From NCBI GenBank assembly GCA_027625205.1, contig JAQBVZ010000064.1:1-5650 (forward strand): DNA of 5,650 nucleotides, written 5' to 3'. This document shows, one piece after another, positions 1-5,650 of this stretch (the stretch's first letter is position 1; each line of letters begins with the position of its first letter). The notes below the pieces were generated by a model. That model saw only the letters and a list, made by a program, of their open reading frames with translations, was not told the DNA's origin and searched no databases. The stretch is from Chloroflexota bacterium (GTDB lineage: Bacteria > Chloroflexota > Dehalococcoidia > Lucifugimonadales > Australimonadaceae). The position numbers and the translations under genes are program-made.

Positions 1-381
1 CTGGGGCGAAGTGATGACCTCATCAAAGAAAAAGGTGGCCAGCAGGACGCCAACCAGCAGCCAGGCTGAGGTCACCGCGCTGACAACAGATACTGAGCCT
101 ACTTCCAGTCCACGATAGTAAATGCCGTATCCCAGGCCCAGGAGTACGGCGGTCAATGGGGCCAGGCGGGCTAGCGCCGTCCAATCGATATCTCTATCGA
201 CGCCGCTTACGGTCAGGGAGACCCCCAGGTAGAGCGCGGGCAGCACCCAACCAATCGCCTGGACGAAGAAGGCCGTGTTGAGGCTGCCTGTGCGCACGGA
301 GCTGGTCCGCGCCAAATAGTCGGCACCGCCCCACGCGAGAAGGGTGAAGAAGCCCCAGGAGATGTCAAAGGTGGTAGTCAA
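1..381 (-). CDS. EamA/DMT-superfamily membrane transporter, 5' part (cut by window edge)
   Basis: The first 127 codons are present and the gene continues beyond position 1. The product is very hydrophobic, with about four membrane helices near residues 8-24, 35-56, 69-89 and 94-119. The pattern matches the first half of a ten-helix EamA/DMT permease: a WGF/AWGGADY opening helix, a small-residue-rich stretch with GYGIYYRGLEVG (84-95), then SVSVVSAV and a helix ending in FFFDEV, where the family usually has a conserved acidic residue (E121 here). Family members export or import small metabolites, and some relatives move nucleotide sugars or lipid-linked sugars; the substrate here cannot be told. 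The start is TTG at 381-379. An in-frame TAG four codons upstream rules out a longer protein, and no ATG occurs in the visible part. No Shine-Dalgarno is obvious. The TTG overlaps the upstream lipoprotein stop, so translation is probably coupled. The family call is from pattern recognition, not a search. Confidence 0.8.
   Translation of the reverse strand, partial: MTTTFDISWGFFTLLAWGGADYLARTSSVRTGSLNTAFFVQAIGWVLPALYLGVSLTVSGVDRDIDWTALARLAPLTAVLLGLGYGIYYRGLEVGSVSVVSAVTSAWLLVGVLLATFFFDEVITSPQ
378..381 (-). promoter_or_regulatory. TTGA stop/start overlap (translational coupling site)
   Basis: Read on the minus strand, TTGA holds the TTG start of the transporter and the TGA stop of the lipoprotein in different frames. 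The bases just upstream (GATAGTTCGTCTCC) contain no purine-rich Shine-Dalgarno. Reinitiation by ribosomes finishing the lipoprotein is therefore the simplest way to start the transporter. The overlap is seen directly; the coupling is inferred. Confidence 0.7.
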
Positions 382-1358
382 GGAGACGAACTATCTATAG
401 GGAATGGCAGGCTGTCCAAGTCGACGGTTGTGACCGTGCTGTAATACCCCTTTGCCCCGGATAGAGGGTACGCGTCCCTTACATTCTCAGGTGATGAAGT
501 GTAGTCCACAACAAGGACTAGCTTTCCAGCGTCCAAGAAGCGTTTTAAGTATGCGTCAATCTCCGATGTCACCGATGGGTCGGTGGCCTCGTCTTCATTG
601 TCGTAGCCGTAGTGCAGGCCCTCCTGGGCGACACCGTCTACCGCCTCCAGGTACGAGGCGTGTGTTCCCAGTTCTGGCGCGTTCTGCGGAATGATCAAGA
701 AGTCAGGGTCTTTGCCTTTTGCGTAGGCGGACAGCGCCCTGACAAACTCCACCATCTCTGACTCCGCAGACTGCCGTCCCTGATCGGCGTAGTGGGCATA
801 GGTGTCGATGATGTCTAAATACGCACCGTCGAATCCCGCCTCCAGGAGCTTGTCGACGTAGCTCATGGGGCTGCCGAAGATGACGCGTTGCCAGCCTTGG
901 TCCCAATAGCGGACCTTGAAGTTTCCGGCCCAGTGAGGGTTCACCTCGTCCAACCATGACGGGTTTCCTTGCTTCCAACCTTCCTGCCAGTAAAAGCGGT
1001 AGTCTTCGGCTTCGCCAATACTCATGTACGCCAAGACAGTCCTCGTACCAGCGCCGTTGGTCTGCAGCGTTTGCAAGTCAGCCGGGGTGAAAACGCCCTC
1101 CTCCGTGCCGTCGTGTGAGTAGTCGATGACAAAGATGTCGGCGTCACTGCGACTGAGTTCAACGAGGTCCGGTTCCTGAAGCCAGTAGACCCACAGCGGG
1201 GCGTCTTCGCGTTCCTGGACAGGAGTGGGTTCCTGACTTGGAGTCGGCGTAGGACTAACGCTGTCCGTGTCCTGCCCGCAGGCCGTCACAACAAGCGTGG
1301 TGCCGACTACGATTGCTGAAAGCAGCGCGCGACGTAGCTTGTGGTGTGCCGAAATCAT
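378..1358 (-). CDS. Lipoprotein, MJ1477/TM1410 family putative glycoside hydrolase (GH114-like TIM barrel)
   Basis: The 326-residue product begins with a lipoprotein signal peptide: basic HHKLRR, a hydrophobic stretch at 11-23, and lipobox VTAC with Cys27 as the expected lipidated residue. A Pro/Thr/Ser/Glu linker (about 32-53) follows, so the domain is probably tethered outside the cytoplasmic membrane. The rest matches the TM1410/GH114-like barrel family: WVYWLQ (56-61), FVIDYSHDG (76-84), AYMSIGEAEDYR (110-121), FDGAYLDIIDTY (176-187), IIPQNAPEL (222-230), VAQEGLHYG (243-251) and VLVVDYTS (281-288). By analogy with GH114 and the related PelA hydrolase domain, D182 and E246 are the likely catalytic acids. 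Those relatives cut alpha-1,4-linked galactosamine polymers; the substrate here is unknown. Members such as MJ1477 were once misannotated as cysteinyl-tRNA synthetase, which this sequence does not support. The ATG at 1358-1356 has a GGGGG four bases upstream and directly precedes the signal peptide. It is the first gene of the minus-strand pair. Confidence 0.88.
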   Translation of the reverse strand: MISAHHKLRRALLSAIVVGTTLVVTACGQDTDSVSPTPTPSQEPTPVQEREDAPLWVYWLQEPDLVELSRSDADIFVIDYSHDGTEEGVFTPADLQTLQTNGAGTRTVLAYMSIGEAEDYRFYWQEGWKQGNPSWLDEVNPHWAGNFKVRYWDQGWQRVIFGSPMSYVDKLLEAGFDGAYLDIIDTYAHYADQGRQSAESEMVEFVRALSAYAKGKDPDFLIIPQNAPELGTHASYLEAVDGVAQEGLHYGYDNEDEATDPSVTSEIDAYLKRFLDAGKLVLVVDYTSSPENVRDAYPLSGAKGYYSTVTTVDLDSLPFPIDSSSP

Positions 1359-1362
1359 AATG

Positions 1363-1367
1363 CCCCC
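1363..1367 (-). promoter_or_regulatory. Possible ribosome binding site of the lipoprotein gene
   Basis: On the minus strand a GGGGG run lies four bases before the ATG at 1358. The spacing is short and the match to GGAGG is imperfect. It overlaps the region just upstream of the opposite-strand -10 element. I found no convincing -10/-35 pair for this gene on the minus strand between 1370 and 1480. Confidence 0.4.
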
Positions 1368-1368
1368 A

Positions 1369-1377
1369 TGCTACAAT
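1369..1377 (+). promoter_or_regulatory. Extended -10 promoter element upstream of mfd
   Basis: TGCTACAAT fits the extended -10 form TGnTAnAAT, with hexamer TACAAT at 1372-1377 (five of six consensus bases). No good -35 hexamer lies 16-18 bases upstream, as is common for extended -10 promoters. Transcription would begin near 1384, leaving about 87 bases before the preferred mfd start at 1471. The element lies only 11 bases beyond the lipoprotein start codon on the other strand, so it overlaps that gene's leader. It also argues against any mfd start before about 1384. Confidence 0.5.
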
Positions 1378-1390
1378 ACTGCCAGGGCCG

Positions 1391-1474
1391 ATGAATTCGG
1401 TCCTTTTCGGCGTTTGTGGCGGGTATGGGCCTGCCGCTCACGCCTTGTTGTGCGTGTGGAGCATGCCGATTTGA
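1391..1474 (+). other. Candidate 27-residue leader ORF overlapping the mfd start
   Basis: ATG at 1391 opens a frame of 27 codons ending in TGA at 1472-1474. The peptide begins MNSVLFGVCGGYG and ends CVWSMPI. It is hydrophobic with two Cys and one Trp, and I recognise no family. Its stop overlaps the TTG proposed for mfd as TTGA. Its ATG would be about seven bases from the predicted transcription start, so translation would be nearly leaderless; the nearby AGGG (1384-1387) is too close to act as a normal Shine-Dalgarno. The mfd GGAG (1458-1461) lies inside this frame. A frame this short can be open by chance, so this is a candidate upstream ORF, not an established gene. Confidence 0.3.
1458..1461 (+). 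promoter_or_regulatory. Ribosome binding site that selects the mfd TTG start
   Basis: GGAG sits nine bases before TTG 1471. The other in-frame starts (ATG 1360, TTG 1414, GTG 1450, GTG 1456) have no comparable purine-rich site at proper spacing, and ATG 1360 lies upstream of the likely transcription start. This supports TTG 1471. Confidence 0.55.
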
Positions 1475-4400
1475 GCCTACGTGGCCTGTTCTCTCTGCTA
1501 TCGTCCGTGCCGGCTTACCGGAGGGTGGTTGACGCCCTCATTGCGGGGGGGCGGGCAGACGTCTCTGGTCTGGAGCAGGCTAAGCCCTACGTCCTGGGGG
1601 CCTTGTGGCGTGAACTGGGTAAGCCCATGGTGGTGGTCTGTCCTCGCCCAGATGACGCTCGCAGAATGGTGGAGCAGCTTCTGGCCTACTGCGGAGATGG
1701 CGCGCCCATATACCATTTCGCTGAGTCTGAGGTGCTGCCGTATGAGCGGCTTTCCTTGGACCCTGGCACAGTCCATGAGCGACTAACGGCCTTGGGCTCT
1801 CTCAGCGGCGCGCTTGCTAGCGGGCCTCCCTTGGTGGTGGTGTCAGCAGCGGGGCTCATGCAGCGCACCCTCTCTCCAAAGTTGATGGATGACCTGACCC
1901 ACGTTGTCCGGCGCGGTGAGAAGCTGTCACTTGAGCCATTGCTCTTGCAGTGGGCGCGCATGGGTTACCGCTTTGAACCTGTGGTGGAGGGCCCTGGTAC
2001 GGTGAGCCGTCGCGGCGGCATCATCGACGTGTTCCCAACAGGCCACCTCAAACCGGTGCGTATCGAGCTTTGGGGTACGCAGGTGGACACCATCCGCTGG
2101 TTTGACGCCGTCACCCAGCGCTCCGGTGAAGAGACGGAGTCTGTGACCATTTTGCCCGCTTGGGAAGTCCTGCCCACTCTGGCTGACCATGACCAGGTGG
2201 GTGAGCGAGTACGGGCGCTGGACTTCTCTTCCAGCGCGACCTCTGAGCGAGACCGCGTCCAGGAGGAGCTTGCAGAGCTCATGGCAGGAGCCACGCCTGA
2301 TGACGCTCCGTTCTATACAGGTTTTTTCAACTCCCATACGCTGCTTGACCATCTGACGCCGGACTCAGGCGCCATTGTGGTGCTGAATGAAGAGGCGGAG
2401 ATATTGGAGGCGGCTCGTCAGTGGGAGGATGGCGCAATCAACCTGCGTCTGGCCAAGCAGGAGCGGGGTGAGCTTGCGTTGGGGTTTCCTTCCAACCTGA
2501 CAGACTGGGAGACGGTCTCCAGTGGAATAAATGACTGGCCCAGTCAACTGGGAATCAGCCGGTGGCACAGCGGTCCCAGTGACATCGCAAGCGCTCTACC
2601 ATTTGTGTCCGCCCCTTCCTACCACAGCAGACTTGAGGCCCTGGGTGAAGACCTGCAATCAGCCCACCGGGCACCGATGGTTATTGCCAGTCAACACTCC
2701 CAGCGGCTCCAGGAGGTGCTGAAGGACTCTGACGTGGGCGCGCGGGAGATGCGGTCACTGGATGAGCCGCCAGCGCAGGGCAGTGTCAGCGTCGTCCACG
2801 TTCCTGTGGCGAGTGGATGGGAGTTGCGGTCTGGCGAAATGGACGGCGCTCCTGCTGTGGTAACGCTGCTGAGTGATGCGGAGGTCTTTGGCACCGCCAA
2901 ACGCCGCACCACCCGGCGGCAGCAGGCGCCACGACGCCACGTGGTCCTGGATGAACTCCAGCCCGGCGACTATGTGGTTCATGCAGACCACGGCATTGCC
3001 CAGTTCACCGGCACGCTGCAAATGGCCTCAGACGACACCGAAACTGCTGGCGCGGAAATACAACGGGAATACTTGGTTCTCAGCTATTCGGAGGGTGACA
3101 AGCTCTACGTCCCCATGGAGCACTTGGACCGCGTGAGCCAGTACCTTGGCGGTAGTGACCAGTCGCCGTCGCTGACGCGTCTCGGAACGCAGGAGTGGAC
3201 GCGGGTCGTTGCCAGAGCCAAAGAGTCTACAAAGAAGTTGGCAGAGGACCTGCTGGTACTTTATGCGCAACGGGAACTTGCTGAGGGGATTTCCCACGCT
3301 CCTGACACGCCGTGGCAACGGGAGATGGAGGACTCTTTCCCCTTTCAGGAGACGCCTGACCAGGCCATGGCTATTGATGACGTGAAGGAGGACATGGAGA
3401 GCGCCCGTCCCATGGACCGTCTGGTCTGCGGGGACGTGGGCTATGGAAAGACGGAGGTGGCGCTGCGTGCGACCTTCAAGGCGGTGATGGACGGCAGGCA
3501 GGTGGCCGTGCTGGTGCCCACCACTATTTTGGCGCAGCAGCACTATGCAACCTTCAGTGAACGGATGAGCGGCTTTCCAGTTCGCCTGGAGGTACTCAGT
3601 CGTTTTCGGACTGACGCAGAGCAAGACGCGGTGGTGGAAAAGCTGAAGAGCGGAGAGGTGGACGTGGTCATAGGCACCCACCGGCTCCTTCAGAAGGACG
3701 TGGGTTTCAATAATCTGGGCTTGGTCATCATTGATGAGGAGCACCGGTTTGGCGTGGGCCATAAGGAAAAGCTGCGTTCTATGCGGAGTGAGGTGGACGT
3801 GCTGACCATGACGGCCACGCCCATACCGCGGACGTTGCACATGGCCATGGCGGGCATTCGCGACATATCGTCCATCGACACACCGCCAGAGGAACGGTTG
3901 CCCATCAAGACCTACCTTGCTGAGTCGTCGGATGACCTCATCCGTGAGGCCATCCTGCGAGAGATTGACCGTGAAGGTCAGGTGTTCTTCCTCCACAACC
4001 GTGTGAGCAGCATTTACCTCACCGCAGACAAGTTGCGAACGCTCGTGCCAGAGGCGACTGTCCTTGTGGGCCATGGACAGATGAATGAGGAAGAGTTGTC
4101 GCAGGTGATGGACGAGTTCGCGGAGGGCGCCGCTGACGTCCTTGTATGCACCACCATTATTGAATCAGGCCTGGACATCCCGGGCGTGAACACGCTCATT
4201 GTTGACCACGCTGACCGGTTTGGCCTGGCGCAGCTCTATCAGCTACGTGGCCGCGTGGGACGCCGCACGCACCGTGCTTACGCCTATCTCCTGGTGCCTC
4301 GTGGCCGCAAGCTTACGGAGACAGCCCAGCGGCGGCTTCAGACCATCATGGCCGCGACAGAGCTTGGCGCTGGCTTTCGTATTGCCATGAAGGACCTGGA

Positions 4401-5013
4401 AATCAGAGGCGCGGGCAATATCCTTGGCGGGGAGCAGAGCGGTCATATCCACGCCGTCGGTTTTGAGCTGTACGCCCGCCTGCTCTCAGAGGCCGTAGAG
4501 GAGTTACGGGCTGAGCAGGAGGGAAACGGGGTGTCCACCAGACGGGATATGCCGGAGCCCATGGTGGACTTGGACCTGCCGGGGTTCATCCCGGAAGACC
4601 TGGTTGGGCACATGCCAACGCGCATGACGCTCTACCAACGCCTGGCCCGTTCTGCGGACATTGATGAACTGGAGGCTCTAGGTGTTGAGTTGCGGGAGCG
4701 GTTTGGCAAGCTGCCGGAGGAACTCTACAACCTGCTGTACTCGGTGCGCATCCGTATCCTTGCCAGGAACGCTCGTGTGGAGTCAGTGGTGCTACGGAAC
4801 AACCAGATCACCATGAAGCTGCGTGACCCCGCTGGTGGAGCGAGTCTCGCCTTGCAAAAGGCCCTGGGCCACGGTGTGAAGGTTGGCAACCAGCAATTGC
4901 ACCTCCCTATCGTTGACGGTGACATCCCGTGGGGCCAGGCGCTCATCGCCGTGCTGGAAGAGCTTGTTGTTTTCCAAGAACGGGCGTTGGAATTGGCGCT
5001 TGGCTCCCTGTGA
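1471..5013 (+). CDS. mfd: Transcription-repair coupling factor Mfd
   Basis: Mfd is a cytoplasmic ATP-driven translocase that removes RNA polymerase stalled at DNA lesions and recruits UvrA for nucleotide excision repair. From TTG 1471 the protein has 1180 residues, within the usual Mfd range. Regions in order: a UvrB-like N-terminal module with EVLPYERLSLDP (87-98) and SRRGGIIDVFP (179-189); a divergent middle part (about 350-480); the RNA-polymerase-interacting domain with GDYVVHADHGIAQF (499-512) and YLVLSYSEGDKLYVPMEHLD (534-553); then the RecG-like helicase core with Walker A GDVGYGKTE (654-662), DEEH box (755-758), TATPIPRT (781-788) and QLRGRVGRR (924-932). The TRG segment, including LEIRGAGNILGGEQSG, covers about 954-1005, and a C-terminal autoinhibitory-type domain follows with LDLPGFIPEDLV. 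All key motifs are intact and no frameshift is seen. The frame stays open back to GTG 1267 inside the divergent lipoprotein gene, but residues encoded before 1471 do not resemble an Mfd N-terminus. GTG 1456 or 1450 remain possible starts. Confidence 0.97.
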   Translation: MSLRGLFSLLSSVPAYRRVVDALIAGGRADVSGLEQAKPYVLGALWRELGKPMVVVCPRPDDARRMVEQLLAYCGDGAPIYHFAESEVLPYERLSLDPGTVHERLTALGSLSGALASGPPLVVVSAAGLMQRTLSPKLMDDLTHVVRRGEKLSLEPLLLQWARMGYRFEPVVEGPGTVSRRGGIIDVFPTGHLKPVRIELWGTQVDTIRWFDAVTQRSGEETESVTILPAWEVLPTLADHDQVGERVRALDFSSSATSERDRVQEELAELMAGATPDDAPFYTGFFNSHTLLDHLTPDSGAIVVLNEEAEILEAARQWEDGAINLRLAKQERGELALGFPSNLTDWETVSSGINDWPSQLGISRWHSGPSDIASALPFVSAPSYHSRLEALGEDLQSAHRAPMVIASQHSQRLQEVLKDSDVGAREMRSLDEPPAQGSVSVVHVPVASGWELRSGEMDGAPAVVTLLSDAEVFGTAKRRTTRRQQAPRRHVVLDELQPGDYVVHADHGIAQFTGTLQMASDDTETAGAEIQREYLVLSYSEGDKLYVPMEHLDRVSQYLGGSDQSPSLTRLGTQEWTRVVARAKESTKKLAEDLLVLYAQRELAEGISHAPDTPWQREMEDSFPFQETPDQAMAIDDVKEDMESARPMDRLVCGDVGYGKTEVALRATFKAVMDGRQVAVLVPTTILAQQHYATFSERMSGFPVRLEVLSRFRTDAEQDAVVEKLKSGEVDVVIGTHRLLQKDVGFNNLGLVIIDEEHRFGVGHKEKLRSMRSEVDVLTMTATPIPRTLHMAMAGIRDISSIDTPPEERLPIKTYLAESSDDLIREAILREIDREGQVFFLHNRVSSIYLTADKLRTLVPEATVLVGHGQMNEEELSQVMDEFAEGAADVLVCTTIIESGLDIPGVNTLIVDHADRFGLAQLYQLRGRVGRRTHRAYAYLLVPRGRKLTETAQRRLQTIMAATELGAGFRIAMKDLEIRGAGNILGGEQSGHIHAVGFELYARLLSEAVEELRAEQEGNGVSTRRDMPEPMVDLDLPGFIPEDLVGHMPTRMTLYQRLARSADIDELEALGVELRERFGKLPEELYNLLYSVRIRILARNARVESVVLRNNQITMKLRDPAGGASLALQKALGHGVKVGNQQLHLPIVDGDIPWGQALIAVLEELVVFQERALELALGSL

Positions 5014-5021
5014 CCTCAATC

Positions 5022-5030
5022 TGGTAAAGT
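5022..5030 (+). promoter_or_regulatory. Possible extended -10 promoter for the alpha/beta hydrolase gene
   Basis: The 59-base gap after mfd contains TGGTAAAGT, which fits TGnTAnAnT (hexamer TAAAGT at 5025-5030, four of six consensus bases). A TTGGCT at 5000-5005 could be a -35, but its 19-base spacing is long. No hairpin with a T-tract is seen in the gap, so read-through from mfd is also possible. Confidence 0.3.
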
Positions 5031-5060
5031 CGCCCTTGCCTCGTATGCACTTGTCCCATG

Positions 5061-5065
5061 AAGGA
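5061..5065 (+). promoter_or_regulatory. Ribosome binding site of the alpha/beta hydrolase gene
   Basis: AAGGA lies seven bases before ATG 5073. It decides between two in-frame ATGs: the upstream one at 5058 would place this site inside the coding region and has no purine-rich site of its own. Confidence 0.75.
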
Positions 5066-5072
5066 ATGTGCC

Positions 5073-5650
5073 ATGGCAGTGATTGGCGTGGACGTCACCA
5101 GCAGGACACCTTTTGCGGAAGGCCGGAGCTTTGGCGCTGCCGGTGCGTACGAGCGCATCGACGGGATATTCACGTTTGCTGTTGACCCTACGCATGAGGC
5201 CAATCAGGGCATCATTGACCTGGCCTTAGCCCCGCGTGAAGCTGATGGCCGTGCGCGGTTTGCCTCTGACTTCACGTTGCTTGTGCCTGTGGACTCGGCC
5301 CTTGGCAACCGGCGGCTCATTGTGGATGTGGTCAACAGAGGTCGACGACAGGTGGTCCCCACCTTCAATCTGGCCGTCCCAAACCGGCAGGGCTCGGCGG
5401 GTATCCCCGTGGGTGATGGCTTCCTCTTCCAGCGTGGCTACTCCGTGGCGTCCGTCGGCTGGCAGAGCGACGTCTATCGCAGCGACATGCTTTTGGGCAT
5501 TGACGCGCCCATAGCGTATGAGGGCGGTAAGCCCGTCCGGGGTCAGGTGGTGATTGAGATACGTCCGGACACAGTGCAGCACACAAGGCTGCTGGCCAAT
5601 AGGGTTCATCGTCCGTATCCCGTCGTGGGCATTGATGACCCCACCGCAAG
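5073..5650 (+). CDS. Alpha/beta hydrolase domain protein (Abhydrolase_10 type), 5' part
   Basis: An open frame of 192 codons runs to the right edge with no stop, so the gene is cut by the window. The product begins MAVIGVDVTSRTPFAEG and shows a pattern I recognise from the large alpha/beta-hydrolase-domain proteins (PF20091-type): SFGAAGAYERIDG (19-31), FAVDP (35-39), a DLALAPREADGRARF stretch (49-63), then NRRLIVDVVNRG (79-90), GDGFLFQRGYSVASVGWQSDV (114-134, a beta strand and turn of the core) and a later IEIRP motif. No signal peptide or membrane segment is visible at the N-terminus, so a cytoplasmic location is likely. The catalytic Ser/Asp/His residues would lie beyond the window and cannot be checked. 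Family members are poorly characterised presumed hydrolases, and the substrate is unknown. The gene follows mfd by 59 bases on the same strand; no functional link is implied. Confidence 0.8.
   Translation, partial: MAVIGVDVTSRTPFAEGRSFGAAGAYERIDGIFTFAVDPTHEANQGIIDLALAPREADGRARFASDFTLLVPVDSALGNRRLIVDVVNRGRRQVVPTFNLAVPNRQGSAGIPVGDGFLFQRGYSVASVGWQSDVYRSDMLLGIDAPIAYEGGKPVRGQVVIEIRPDTVQHTRLLANRVHRPYPVVGIDDPTA

Noticed and set aside
185..200. Perfect inverted repeat TCGATA-TCTC-TATCGA
   Set aside because: It is only six bases per arm, lies within the transporter coding sequence (encoding part of VDRDID) and has no T-tract, so it is most likely chance.
452..694. An 80-codon plus-strand open frame opposite the lipoprotein gene
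   Set aside because: It is the antisense shadow of a well-supported gene, and its translation is of low complexity, rich in Arg, Pro and Ser.
1360..1362. ATG as an mfd start directly beside the lipoprotein start
   Set aside because: It lies upstream of the likely transcription start, has no ribosome binding site, and the residues it would add do not look like Mfd.
1927..2352. A 141-codon minus-strand open frame inside mfd
   Set aside because: It lies fully within the conserved N-terminal part of mfd, has no recognisable motifs and no supporting start context.
3028..4074. A 348-codon open frame on the minus strand inside mfd
   Set aside because: It is antisense to the RNA-polymerase-interacting and helicase parts of mfd, resembles no family and is rich in His and Arg as expected from reading codon-biased sequence backwards. 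The plus-strand gene is unambiguous.
5014..5072. Terminator after mfd
   Set aside because: I looked for a GC-rich hairpin followed by a T-run and found none in the gap.

Overview
This is a bacterial chromosomal window, moderately GC-rich by eye. It holds four protein-coding genes in two divergent blocks. No rRNA, tRNA, CRISPR array, insertion sequence or long repeat was seen. The gene types (Mfd, a TM1410-type lipoprotein, an Abhydrolase_10 protein) and weak extended -10 promoters would fit an environmental Chloroflexota member such as a Dehalococcoidia/SAR202-like lineage. That placement is an impression from the proteins, not a demonstrated one.

Left block, minus strand: a lipoprotein of the MJ1477/TM1410 putative glycoside hydrolase family (1358 to 378) is followed by the 5' part of an EamA/DMT-type membrane transporter gene (381 down to the window edge). 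The lipoprotein stop codon and the transporter's TTG start codon overlap as TTGA, so the two are almost certainly one operon and probably translationally coupled. One protein would sit outside the membrane and the other within it, which suggests, without proof, a shared surface-glycan or solute function.

Right block, plus strand: the centre of the window is a full-length mfd gene for transcription-repair coupling factor, with all the expected domains and motifs. Its open frame reaches back into the divergent lipoprotein gene, but the best start is a TTG at 1471 preceded by GGAG, giving 1180 residues. An extended -10 element (TGCTACAAT) lies in the divergent gap. Between it and mfd is a 27-codon open frame whose TGA overlaps the mfd TTG, again as TTGA. 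After mfd, a 59-base gap with a possible promoter and a clear ribosome binding site leads into the 5' part of an alpha/beta-hydrolase-domain (Abhydrolase_10 type) gene that runs off the right edge.

Mfd is housekeeping and has no visible functional tie to its neighbours. No clearly new multi-gene system is visible. The points most worth a second look are the short open frame before mfd, the coupled glycosidase-like lipoprotein and DMT transporter pair, and the compact divergent control region.
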